In this document: piece by piece, positions 15,763 to 24,849 of the stretch
Layout: each line of letters opens with the position of its first letter
Position numbering within the stretch: position 1 is the stretch's first letter
Origin: Mesorhizobium australicum
Lineage (GTDB): Bacteria > Pseudomonadota > Alphaproteobacteria > Rhizobiales > Rhizobiaceae
Assembly (NCBI RefSeq): GCF_900177325.1
Contig: NZ_FXBL01000004.1
Coordinates: 496,001 to 560,000, forward strand
Direction of reading: 5' to 3'
Length of the DNA stretch: 64,000 nucleotides
The notes under the pieces: model-generated
Seen by the model: only the letters and a program-made list of their open reading frames with translations
The model's database searches: none
Told to the model about the DNA's origin: nothing
Translations under genes and position numbers: made by a program

Positions 15763-17090
15763 GGGCGGGCGTGAGCGTGGGACGGTTTTTGAAGTCGGGC
15801 ATGGCCGCGCTGCTATTGGCGTCGATGGCAAGCGCCGCCAGTGCCGAAAAGCTCTTTACCGAGCTGGGCGGGGCCAAGGCATACTTGCCGGATGATTTTG
15901 CCTGCGCCGCGAAGGCGCGCATAACGGTGCGCGCGGACGATCCGGCCTATTTCAACAGTGACCGCGCCAACCTCGAAAAGATGATCGCTGGCGTCCGCGC
16001 GGTGCTCGGCTTCCAGTGCGACCAGATCGAGGACGTGATGATAAGGGGCGTTGCCGGTGACAAAACCGTCTATGGCGGCGTGGTCACGGCAAAGAACGAC
16101 TGGCTGCTGATCGACGTGCCGGTGAGCATTGTTGATGGCGCTCCAGCCCAGACGATCCCGCCGCCCGCGAGCGAGACGCCCAAGAATGCCGGGTCGGTGA
16201 CGGCGCTGGCATTGCCGCCCAAGCCGGACCAAAATGCCGGGGGCGCAAAGCCGTTTGCGGCAGAGCCGCCGCCAGCACCGCCACCGGCGACGAAACCGGA
16301 AGCCTCCGGCGGCATTGAGCAGTTCAAAGATGTCCAGCGCAACATTCAGGGTGGCAGCTTTCCCGATGCGGGCTATAATTTCGCACCGCTAATTGCCTCC
16401 CTCTACCTCGGGAAGCTGAGCGACATCCCCGACGATCAGGAAAGCCGCAAGACAGTCGGCAGCATCATCGCCTCGGTCGCCGAAAACTGCGGCGACCGTC
16501 CCATCAATGTCGCCCGCGCCTTTATCGCCTATATCGACCCAAAGCTCGGGCGAGCCATGTCAGGCGATCGGGACGCGTTGATGCAGGAGGGTCTTGGCCG
16601 CTTAGCCGAAATGCTCAAAGGCATGTCTCAGGGTATGCCGGGGATGATGGATTACATCGAAAGCAATGCCTGGCAGATCGCCGAAGCGAAGGCGGACGGG
16701 CGACTGTTCATCCAGAACTACGGATGTCAGGGCGCAGACTTTGGCAAATTCGAGAGAAGCCTGCACAGCATCATTCTCCAGCGCTCGGGAAGCAACTTCG
16801 ATCCCTATGACGTTATCGCCTATTCTCGACTCATGAGCCCGGCGCTGCGCAATCGTCTCGGCTACGCCGATCCGGACGAGGCGCTGCGCGAGCGCGAAAT
16901 GGCAGGCTTTCATCAGGCCGCCCAGAAATCCTGCGAGGGGCGGTTCGATCAGTCCGGGTTTTGTGCCTGCGCGGTCGATAAACTCAAGGATGCCAGCCTG
17001 ACGAAGGACCAGTGGCAGACAATTGGTGGCGAGTTCGCGAACGTAACACGATACGGCGCACTCCGCCCTGCCATCGCAGCATGCTATTGA
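15759..17090 (+). CDS. exported hypothetical protein
   Basis: The 443-residue protein is taken from the ATG at 15759, which overlaps the previous stop (ATGA). Residues 8-29 form a signal peptide (KSGMAALLLASMASAASA). A proline/alanine-rich linker lies near 125-185. The C-terminal part contains several cysteines (AENCGDR, NYGCQGADF, SCEGRFDQSGFCACAVDKL), suggesting disulfides in the periplasm. No family is recognised. Translational coupling to the Sel1 protein suggests they act together at the cell envelope. Confidence 0.6.
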   Translation: MRAGVSVGRFLKSGMAALLLASMASAASAEKLFTELGGAKAYLPDDFACAAKARITVRADDPAYFNSDRANLEKMIAGVRAVLGFQCDQIEDVMIRGVAGDKTVYGGVVTAKNDWLLIDVPVSIVDGAPAQTIPPPASETPKNAGSVTALALPPKPDQNAGGAKPFAAEPPPAPPPATKPEASGGIEQFKDVQRNIQGGSFPDAGYNFAPLIASLYLGKLSDIPDDQESRKTVGSIIASVAENCGDRPINVARAFIAYIDPKLGRAMSGDRDALMQEGLGRLAEMLKGMSQGMPGMMDYIESNAWQIAEAKADGRLFIQNYGCQGADFGKFERSLHSIILQRSGSNFDPYDVIAYSRLMSPALRNRLGYADPDEALREREMAGFHQAAQKSCEGRFDQSGFCACAVDKLKDASLTKDQWQTIGGEFANVTRYGALRPAIAACY

Positions 17091-17101
17091 GAGCAGCGAA
17101 C

Positions 17102-19285
17102 ATGACATCTGGCGGGTCTATACTTCTACGGGGAATTGCAACGGCGGCAGCCCTGACGGTGGCGTTGCCGCCGCAAGCAGCTGCGAACGATATTTTGCGC
17201 TTCGGCGAGCAGCTTCTCAACGAGATGCAGCGCAACAGCGGCGGCCGGGTTATCCGCCGCCTCGATGAGGATGAAATCATTCGCCGTGTGCCAGACCGGC
17301 GGCAGCAGCGTTCCGAAACGAGGCGGCAGCAACGGAAGACGCAGCAGCGCAGCGCTGAATCCGGCCCGAGAGGAAATCCCACCGTCTACCGGCTCCAACA
17401 ATTCCTGATCGCGAACGGCTTCAATCCCGGCGAACCGGATGGAGATTGGGGACGCGCAACCGAACAGGCGCTTAAAGACTGGCAGGCCTCCATCGACAAC
17501 GAGCCGACCGGCGTCCTGACCGACCCGCAGCGCATGACGATTTTTGGGACGACCGACCCGGCCGGAACCAAAACCGCCGAGCAACCCGCCCAGCCGATGA
17601 CGGCACCAGCGCGTGTGGCAGCAGCCACCCCGCAGGGCGGAGGCTACGTGCAGGTCAATCGCCCCGGGTACGGCGTATGGTATGGGCGCATGGCCTGCAA
17701 GCGCGACCGGGAGACGCTGGATACGCAATTCGAGTTCGATATCGCCACCCGAAAAGACGGTTATTACGAACTGACGCTGGCCCTATACCGTCCGAACGAC
17801 AAGGACGGACATGTCACCTACACAACCTTTTTGGGTGAGGACATTCGCGGCAAGGAAGGGACGCGGAATTTTGTCGTCAGCAAACGAGATAACGACATCG
17901 GCGCGATCACACCGGGCAACTTTACCCTGACAGGCGATATCTTTGGAAGCGCACCGCTAGAAGCCGCTTTTTCAAGCGGGCCGTGTCCTAGCTTCGCCGC
18001 CGAGCATTATTCGGCATGGGGATCGAGGATGACGCCGACTGCCGCGATACCTGTGGACGGTGGAACGTTTGTGTCACTACCGACGTGGCGGGATAGATGC
18101 GAAGCGCTCATCGGGTGGATGGACAAATTGACGGTCGAATACCCCGGCCATGATTTCCTCAAAGGGGATCGCAGCAATCACCGGCGCACCCTGCCTCTGT
18201 TTGCCGATGACGATTTCCTCCCGGTGTTCGGGCAGGCGTTCGACGCCCTCAACGAAGAATCGCGGCGGAAAATCTGGGACGAGATCGGCGATCATTGCGA
18301 ACGAGACCCGTTCACCCGCGACCGGATGCGCATCTACAACTATTTGATCGAGGGGCGATTCAGGGAATATGGCGTCCATGCGCCTATGTTCGGGGTCCGT
18401 GAAATCCGCAAGATCAGGAACGAGGTGCGCGCCCTCGCTCAGCAAGCTGCCGCACCGATGAGCGGGGATCGTCCTTTCCGTTCGGTCGCAGGCGATCTGA
18501 TCGCGGTTCGCGAACAGATCGCCGCGAAATCGACCCAGCTATGGCCGAGCGAGACGAAGGATGCGGCGGCCGCCATCGACGCGCGCATCCAGACGCTCGC
18601 GCGCGCCGAGGCGGACAAGGCGCTGGCCGCAACGCAGGCTGCTAGCGATCCGGCATCGGGTTTGAAGCTGGCAGGCGATGCTCTCTCCAATGACCGTTTT
18701 GGTTTCCTTGCCCAGATGGCTGCGGCGGATCGGGATCAATTCACGCGCGCTATCGAGGAGTTGCAGGCAGGTTTCGCCGAGCAGTTATTTGCGCCCGAGC
18801 TATCCAAAGCATCGGCAGCGCCCCGCGATCTCGGCGGCGTCCGCCAGATCGCCGAGCAGTTGAAAGCTGTGCCCGCAATAACAACCGGCATACCGGATAC
18901 CCCGAAGCAGAAATTCATTGCAGCCCTGACCACCGAGCGCGACAAACGCCTTGTTGAAATCGTGGACCGCAGGATTGCCGAGTTGACGGCGCTGCCACCC
19001 GGTCTGGCCGGGTTGAGCGCTGGCGCGACATGGGCCGATACGCTCAAAGCCGATTTTGCCGGGTTTAGCGATAACGCCGCCCTCAAAAAAGCTGAGGGCG
19101 AGTTCGGTAAAGACCGGCAGCGCCGCCTAAAAGAAGCCCTCCCGGAATTTGAGGCTCGCGCGCGTTCCATGGCAAATCAGGCGGAAGCGGCGGCCCTGGT
19201 GGACCAGTATTTTTCCATGCCGAGCGACAAGCGTGAGACGGTCTGGCTCGAATACATGTTCGCTGCGAACGCGGTTGGTTCATAG
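17102..19285 (+). CDS. exported protein with peptidoglycan-binding (PG_binding_1) domain
   Basis: The 727-residue protein starts MTSGGSILLRGIATAAALTV, 11 bases after the previous stop. A signal peptide ends near PQAAA. A PG_binding_1 domain lies at about residues 95-155 (VYRLQQFLIANGFNPGEPDG, DWGRATEQALKDWQ, GVLTDPQRM). A beta-rich middle region and a long alanine-rich helical C-terminal region (about 420-720) follow. It probably attaches to the cell wall and scaffolds the two preceding exported proteins. No enzymatic motif is seen. Confidence 0.7.
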   Translation: MTSGGSILLRGIATAAALTVALPPQAAANDILRFGEQLLNEMQRNSGGRVIRRLDEDEIIRRVPDRRQQRSETRRQQRKTQQRSAESGPRGNPTVYRLQQFLIANGFNPGEPDGDWGRATEQALKDWQASIDNEPTGVLTDPQRMTIFGTTDPAGTKTAEQPAQPMTAPARVAAATPQGGGYVQVNRPGYGVWYGRMACKRDRETLDTQFEFDIATRKDGYYELTLALYRPNDKDGHVTYTTFLGEDIRGKEGTRNFVVSKRDNDIGAITPGNFTLTGDIFGSAPLEAAFSSGPCPSFAAEHYSAWGSRMTPTAAIPVDGGTFVSLPTWRDRCEALIGWMDKLTVEYPGHDFLKGDRSNHRRTLPLFADDDFLPVFGQAFDALNEESRRKIWDEIGDHCERDPFTRDRMRIYNYLIEGRFREYGVHAPMFGVREIRKIRNEVRALAQQAAAPMSGDRPFRSVAGDLIAVREQIAAKSTQLWPSETKDAAAAIDARIQTLARAEADKALAATQAASDPASGLKLAGDALSNDRFGFLAQMAAADRDQFTRAIEELQAGFAEQLFAPELSKASAAPRDLGGVRQIAEQLKAVPAITTGIPDTPKQKFIAALTTERDKRLVEIVDRRIAELTALPPGLAGLSAGATWADTLKADFAGFSDNAALKKAEGEFGKDRQRRLKEALPEFEARARSMANQAEAAALVDQYFSMPSDKRETVWLEYMFAANAVGS

Positions 19286-19780
19286 CCAAGGCTTGGTAAT
19301 ACCAGTCAATCGGGCATAGCGCGGTTCGCAAGATGTGCGGGGTAGTACCCCGCATCTTGGCAAGGGGGTCGCTGCGCACCCCCGTTGCATCCCCCGGCCT
19401 GTGGCGCAAATCAGGCATTGAGCCTTCACGCGCCATCCGACCGTATCGCCGGTCGATCACTCGCAGGCGTCTGACCGCTGCACCACCAGTCAAGGAGCGT
19501 TCGGAGCTCCCCGACACCCCATGACCAACCCTGCGCGGTTTGGATGCGCGCCATCTTCTCGAAGATGGATCACGACCAGGGGCGTCCGCCGCCCCATGGA
19601 CCCGCGCCATGCTCCCGCGCATGGAGGCGGCCGGAGGAGATGTCGGCTCTCCCCCGGACCCCATCGAGCAGGCGGAGATTTTGCTCTCCTCCTGCACCTC
19701 CATCAAACAAGCATTGCCGCCCGTTCCGCAACCATGCCGTTCACAATCTTTACAATGCCACGCATGTGGTGAGATTTAGC
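19286..19780. other. intergenic region with two strong hairpins
   Basis: There is no gene here; the overlapping frames are chance. At 19330-19358 AAGAT/ATCTT and GCGGGGTA/TACCCCGC form a stem with a two-base bulge and a one-base centre. At 19364-19383 GGGGGT and ACCCCC pair around CGCTGCGC. They may terminate the upstream operon or be part of a mobile-element structure. The region separates the exported-protein set from the defence island. Confidence 0.45.
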
Positions 19781-20968
19781 ATGACCGAATCTTCCGAGCC
19801 GATTCCCGATCAACCCGCGCCTGGTGTACTTGCCGGAAACCTTGGCAAGCCAATCAAGCTGACGGATTTGCAGCTCAATGGCGTCACCGCCGAAGCCGGA
19901 CGCGGTGGCCAAACGATCAGCATCTATACGCGTCTCTATCTCACTTCAGATGATCGCTTTTTTCACCGAATCGTGGAAGGCGTGACTGCCCATATTCAAT
20001 ATCGGGCGGGACAGGCCGGACAGTCCATCGACTTAACCCGCGTCGGTCTCATGTTGCTGATAGTTCACCCCGACAATACGGGTGATTTGTGGCTCGATGC
20101 GGCGGCCGTTACGATCAAGATTCTGATCAAATGCCCCATGGCGGCAGGAGCGGTCATTTTCGAGAAGGACATCGCGGATGTGACTGGAATGTCATTCCCG
20201 CTCGTGGAGATCGATAAGAAGGACCGCGTGATCTGCATTTTCCGAGAAGGATGGCGGTTTGCGCTTTTCTGCGATTTCAATCCCGACGGCGATCTCTCAA
20301 TAGAGGATATGGAAAGGGATCTCGGAACACTCCACCGACGGCTGAAGTACCGAGACTTGTATGACTCCATCGCTGACCAAAACGTTTTCGGGCGTCTCGT
20401 CGAGGCGGGTTGGTTCCCGTTTGTTGAAATTCTCGGCGCGGAGTTTCGTCAGCTTGCGAGCCACTGCGAAGCAGGGTTCGAGCTCGACGAGATCGAAGCG
20501 AAGCTGCTTACCACGTTCGATGTGCCGCGGATCGAGAGCATGTTTGCCCGATGGATGGCTAAACCTCACTTTGCCGGCAAGGAGCTTCTGCTCCGATCGG
20601 CCCTCAAAAATTTCGCATCCGGCGACTCTGTCGCGGTACTGAAAATTGTGCTGACCGAAATCGAAGGCATATTGCGCGATGCGTACCGGAAGGTTCACGG
20701 CAAGGGGGCGAAGCTTAATAAGCTCTTGGAATTCGCGGTCTTGTCTGCCGAGAAAAAAGCCGGACAGCCGGACACGCTGCTGTTTCCGGCAGCATTCGCT
20801 CATTATCTGAAATCCCACACATTTGCAGATTTCGATCCTGGGACGCGAACCGGCAAGGCAAGTTCGCGTCACGCAGTCGGACATGGCGAAGCCGATGCGG
20901 AGAGCTATACGCAAGTGCGGGCGCTTCAGGCGCTGCTCACTCTCGACCAATTAGCTTTCTACACCTGA
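19781..20968 (+). CDS. HEPN-like protein with RxxxxH motif, possible defence ribonuclease
   Basis: The 395-residue protein starts MTESSEPIPDQPAPGVLAGN; the open frame upstream is not protein-like. The N-terminal 200 residues are alpha/beta and unrecognised. The C-terminal 150 are helical and end with SSRHAVGHGEA (R363-x4-H368) and RALQALLTLDQLAFY. This matches the RxxxxH motif and C-terminal position of HEPN proteins related to abortive infection and apoptosis-like defence. It is convergent with the large STAND gene, 14 bases away. RNase activity is inference from the motif. Confidence 0.55.
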   Translation: MTESSEPIPDQPAPGVLAGNLGKPIKLTDLQLNGVTAEAGRGGQTISIYTRLYLTSDDRFFHRIVEGVTAHIQYRAGQAGQSIDLTRVGLMLLIVHPDNTGDLWLDAAAVTIKILIKCPMAAGAVIFEKDIADVTGMSFPLVEIDKKDRVICIFREGWRFALFCDFNPDGDLSIEDMERDLGTLHRRLKYRDLYDSIADQNVFGRLVEAGWFPFVEILGAEFRQLASHCEAGFELDEIEAKLLTTFDVPRIESMFARWMAKPHFAGKELLLRSALKNFASGDSVAVLKIVLTEIEGILRDAYRKVHGKGAKLNKLLEFAVLSAEKKAGQPDTLLFPAAFAHYLKSHTFADFDPGTRTGKASSRHAVGHGEADAESYTQVRALQALLTLDQLAFYT

Positions 20969-20982
20969 CATTCCGGCAGGAG

Positions 20983-23900
20983 TTAATGACGGAAAGGCTC
21001 ATCGTCATCCTCGCGCTCGGACTCGATCCAGCGACGCAGGGTATCGAGCGTTGCAGCGGCCCAGGCGCGAACCGCCGGCGAAGAATGCACGAGCCAGCCG
21101 GACACAAGCGGTACAAGGGGCTCAAGATATCCCGCGAGCGACCCCGAACATGAACTGGGACGAAGACGATCTGACACAGCGCGGAGAACATTCGGTTGGC
21201 CGCCGAATTCCTCTACAAAGGCGGCCATCGCCGGATGCCATGCCAATGATCCGTCGCGCTGTTCTAGGGCAATCGGAAGCCACGGCACCGCAAGGAAGGC
21301 CCGTGTTTCTGGTTTAGCGCGAATCCAATCGAGGTAAAGCTCGCGCGGGAGTTCGAATAGCAGGCCGGCGCCGAGCCAGTCTTCCCGATCCTGTCGCAAG
21401 AGGCGGCCCAGCCGGTGACGACGCACCGGGTCCTTCCTCTCAAATTCCTTGCTCAGTTCGCCCCAGACTTGCTGCGGATGGCTCTTGATCAGAGTTTGCA
21501 GGATTGTGCGTGCCGGATCATCCAGCGCGAAGAACACGTCGCTGTCTGCAAGCCGAGCAAGGCGCACAAGTTGCCTTGTCATATTGCAGGCGAACTTGTC
21601 ATCGACAGCGCCATGTTTCGCGAGCCACGAGACGGATTCATGGAAATAGTGCCCGTCCATCGTCCCCCGATTAACACCGTTAAAAAGGTCGCGGGAAAGC
21701 AGGATGGATTTCACGGTTCGGATGAGCGTGCGTGCGGGCGACCGCCCGTCGTACAGATACATGAACACGATCTCGATCGCGGCCCAGAGACCGGGCGCGC
21801 CCATACGCTTGAGCGCATCAAGCAGCGGCTGAATATCGCCGGGCGAGAGATGGTTGAGACGTTGACCGTAGGACAGCGTCACGCATCGCCACGGCTCAAC
21901 GTCTCCACTTTCCAGAAGGGAAATCACAAGGGCGAGATCAGCCGGCTGGAGCTTGCCGGAACCGATCATGGAGATCGCATCATCGCTGAGCTTCGGCGTC
22001 TGGAGGGCCAGACGCACGCATTCGCGCGCCGCTTCGCTATTCCGGTCGTCGGTGCCGGCAATCAATCCGCCGAATAATTGCCGGTTTGCCGGCGTCGGCT
22101 TGTCATTCAGATATTCGACTGCCCGTTTGAATGCGGCCACCGGATCGTGGAGCGACCTGGCAAGTTCGCGCGCAAAACCAAAAACGTTCTTGCCATCATT
22201 GACGCACAGCGCATCAAGCGTCCGGTCAAGCATCTTACTGTCCTTCGCGATAGCCGGAGCCAGCTTCGCAGCTTCGCGGGTCGAATACTCGAAGTCGTGC
22301 TTTGCGCCTGGCGAACGGTCGTACCGGGAATCGGGATCATGAAGATCGGCAGGCCAGCCATATGTGTAAACAACGACCCGATCGACCGGATCATCCGGCA
22401 TCAATTCGTCGAAAAGCGCGCGCACCTTCGAGACTCGATCCGGTTTGTTCTTCTGCGCATCGAAATACAGCCAGCTTGCAACCGCCTTGATCGCATCCGG
22501 CCAGACTCCTGTATGCGCAATGATCCTCAAGACGGCGGCGCGCGCATCCTCGAAAGGTATTGAGCTAAGCAGGCCGCGCAGGTGCCGGGCTATCGCTTTC
22601 CTGGCCGGCTCCGCGTACGGCCCTCCCGATGTTGCAAACTCGCTGAGCCGGGAAAGGCCGGTGCGATGAAAATCCCACAGCTCGCCATAGGTCTTCGGAA
22701 CCCAGTCCTCCAGGCGCTGTGAACTACCGATCTCATCGGAACTCCCGCTTCTGGAGAAGTGGGATGTCATCAGCATGCTTTCGAGCGCGTCGACGCAAAG
22801 CCGCTGCTCCGCCGCATCCGGCGAGCGCAAACCCTCCTCAAGAACCAGCAGGCGGGTGGCAGGATCGGCTTCCGTGCCGGAAAGGTATGGTTGATACAAC
22901 TGCTTGAAGTGGCCGCCAGCACCGTTGTCATAACCGTCATCGGTTTCGCTCGCCGCAAGACGGCGCAGCAACGTGGCGGCGCGGGTAAAGCTTTGCGCAC
23001 GGAAGGCCAGTTTTTCCAATGCCCAAATGAGATAACTGCGCCCATCGCGGATCGCCTTGAGTTCGTCATTCGTCAGCGGCGACAGCACACGATGAATCGT
23101 CTCCGCCGCCCGGTCGGGATCGACGTGGACGAGCCGATCAAAGCACTTGGCGCCAAACTCGGTGTTGAGAGCAGCAAGGTTTCCGAGGCACTCAGGAGCC
23201 AGCAGCGCTCGCGCAAAGGCCTTTGCCGTCGGCGAATTGTCGAGCCACCGCATGCGGCGCAACAGGCTCGATTTCAGTTCTTCGGATGCATCTGAGAAGA
23301 ATGAGATAAGCGCTTCAGGCGACAGGCGGCCCAACCGGTTTTCGCCGAGTCGTGCAGCGAGCGGCACCGGCAGAACCTGGAAGAAGCTGCCGCGGACCTC
23401 AATGATCCCGCGTGCCCGAAAGCCCAGTATGAGATCGGTGAACTGCGCGGGCGGCATGCCGGCAAGCTTCTCCGCCACGAAAGCCGCTTCGGCGGCAGCC
23501 TGACTCCTGAAACCGACCCACTCAAACAGGCTCAATATCTCCAGCGCTTTTTGCGCTTCGTCATTTGGTGTGCTGCCGCCCCAGATTACCCGGTCAAGAA
23601 CCTGCTCGGCTGAATTGATAATGTCGCGCCCATCGCCCTGCTGTGCGCCCAGAACCGCCATTTGTGGAAAGCCGTTCGCCAGTTCGGCAATAAACCGGGC
23701 ATCGGCATCTCGAAGCGCCGGAGCAGCGCTCTTCGCGATCGCTTCGATATTGGCGTCGTCGGCGCGCTCCAGGCGAAGCGTGCGTGTGCCTTTCGCTTGC
23801 GTGAATTTCGTTTCGACGTTGATCGTGATCAACCGGAGTTGCGAACCCGCCCGGCCTGCGAAATCAGCGAGTTTGCGATGAACGTCATCGGGACATTCAT

Positions 23901-24849
23901 CGACGACCAGTATGCCATTCGATCCGGAATCGGCGATTTCGAGCGCCAACTTGAGGACTTCTTCCTCAACGACGGAATAATCGGCATAGATGACGGAGCG
24001 GGCTGTCACCTGAGCATCAACTGCCGCCCCGTCAGCCAGCATCTGATACACAAAACGGGATTTTCCGAAGCCTGACGGGCCAATAACCCGGATGATGCGT
24101 TCTTTGTCTTCCAATCCATCAAGACAAGCTTGCACGCTCTGATTAAAATTCCAGGCGTTGATCCGGACATCTTTGCGTTCCGCCTCTTCTATGTTCCGGT
24201 TGACCGGGACATAGCGCGGCGTGTCGGACGGCACCCAGGGTACGTCATAAATGCCCGGCGATTTGCCCCAATCCTCATGCGATTGAAACCCGCCCAGCGA
24301 CCGGCCGCGCTGATAGGAAGCCAGCCACAGTGCCACCGCCGGGTGGGTGAAAACCCAATCCGCTATGCGGTTCGCATCGTAAATCTCGATGGCGGCCGCC
24401 ATATTCGGATCGCCGCCGCCGTCCGTGATGGCCTTTCGGATCGCAGCAACCAGCTTGTCCTTTTTCTTCTGGATCATCGGATAGGAACAGAAGACGACAT
24501 AGGCGCCGCCGTCTGAAAGGACTTGCAGAACTGCGTCGTTGATCGCGGTCTTGCCGCCCTTTGCCTTCTTCAAAATCTCAGCGCGGATTTGCCCCTCGGT
24601 CAGATTTTGCGCTTTCGATTGAAAGAGCGTCAGCCGGTGGGGAAAATAAGCAGTGGAGTCGAGGCCGCCCGTCCATTGAACGCGGCCATCCTCGCCGCCG
24701 TCCGGAACCGTTACCTGCAACGGCACCGATGCGGCGCGAAGCGGAATATCCGTCAGTCGGCACTCCGCCAGCATGAGGCGTTTCATCAGCCTCACCAGCA
24801 TGACGCTATCGAGCGTCTTGATGAAGTCGGGAGCAATCTCGAACATCAT
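20983..24849 (-). CDS. large STAND-type P-loop ATPase with N-terminal nuclease-like domain (Avs-like candidate)
   Basis: The protein has 1288 residues from the ATG at 24849, which overlaps the Fic stop (ATGA). Residues 45-85 hold a PD-(D/E)xK-like signature (GGEDGRVQW, then LFQSKAQ), as in Mrr-type nucleases. A P-loop ATPase follows: Walker A GPSGFGKS at about 257-264 and Walker B GILVVDE at about 312-318. More than 800 residues of helical repeats then run to the end, the layout of a sensor in STAND proteins. Nuclease-STAND-repeat fusions (Avs1/Avs4 types) are phage sensors. Assignment to a known Avs type cannot be made here. It is coupled to Fic. Confidence 0.65.
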   Translation of the reverse strand: MMFEIAPDFIKTLDSVMLVRLMKRLMLAECRLTDIPLRAASVPLQVTVPDGGEDGRVQWTGGLDSTAYFPHRLTLFQSKAQNLTEGQIRAEILKKAKGGKTAINDAVLQVLSDGGAYVVFCSYPMIQKKKDKLVAAIRKAITDGGGDPNMAAAIEIYDANRIADWVFTHPAVALWLASYQRGRSLGGFQSHEDWGKSPGIYDVPWVPSDTPRYVPVNRNIEEAERKDVRINAWNFNQSVQACLDGLEDKERIIRVIGPSGFGKSRFVYQMLADGAAVDAQVTARSVIYADYSVVEEEVLKLALEIADSGSNGILVVDECPDDVHRKLADFAGRAGSQLRLITINVETKFTQAKGTRTLRLERADDANIEAIAKSAAPALRDADARFIAELANGFPQMAVLGAQQGDGRDIINSAEQVLDRVIWGGSTPNDEAQKALEILSLFEWVGFRSQAAAEAAFVAEKLAGMPPAQFTDLILGFRARGIIEVRGSFFQVLPVPLAARLGENRLGRLSPEALISFFSDASEELKSSLLRRMRWLDNSPTAKAFARALLAPECLGNLAALNTEFGAKCFDRLVHVDPDRAAETIHRVLSPLTNDELKAIRDGRSYLIWALEKLAFRAQSFTRAATLLRRLAASETDDGYDNGAGGHFKQLYQPYLSGTEADPATRLLVLEEGLRSPDAAEQRLCVDALESMLMTSHFSRSGSSDEIGSSQRLEDWVPKTYGELWDFHRTGLSRLSEFATSGGPYAEPARKAIARHLRGLLSSIPFEDARAAVLRIIAHTGVWPDAIKAVASWLYFDAQKNKPDRVSKVRALFDELMPDDPVDRVVVYTYGWPADLHDPDSRYDRSPGAKHDFEYSTREAAKLAPAIAKDSKMLDRTLDALCVNDGKNVFGFARELARSLHDPVAAFKRAVEYLNDKPTPANRQLFGGLIAGTDDRNSEAARECVRLALQTPKLSDDAISMIGSGKLQPADLALVISLLESGDVEPWRCVTLSYGQRLNHLSPGDIQPLLDALKRMGAPGLWAAIEIVFMYLYDGRSPARTLIRTVKSILLSRDLFNGVNRGTMDGHYFHESVSWLAKHGAVDDKFACNMTRQLVRLARLADSDVFFALDDPARTILQTLIKSHPQQVWGELSKEFERKDPVRRHRLGRLLRQDREDWLGAGLLFELPRELYLDWIRAKPETRAFLAVPWLPIALEQRDGSLAWHPAMAAFVEEFGGQPNVLRAVSDRLRPSSCSGSLAGYLEPLVPLVSGWLVHSSPAVRAWAAATLDTLRRWIESEREDDDEPFRH

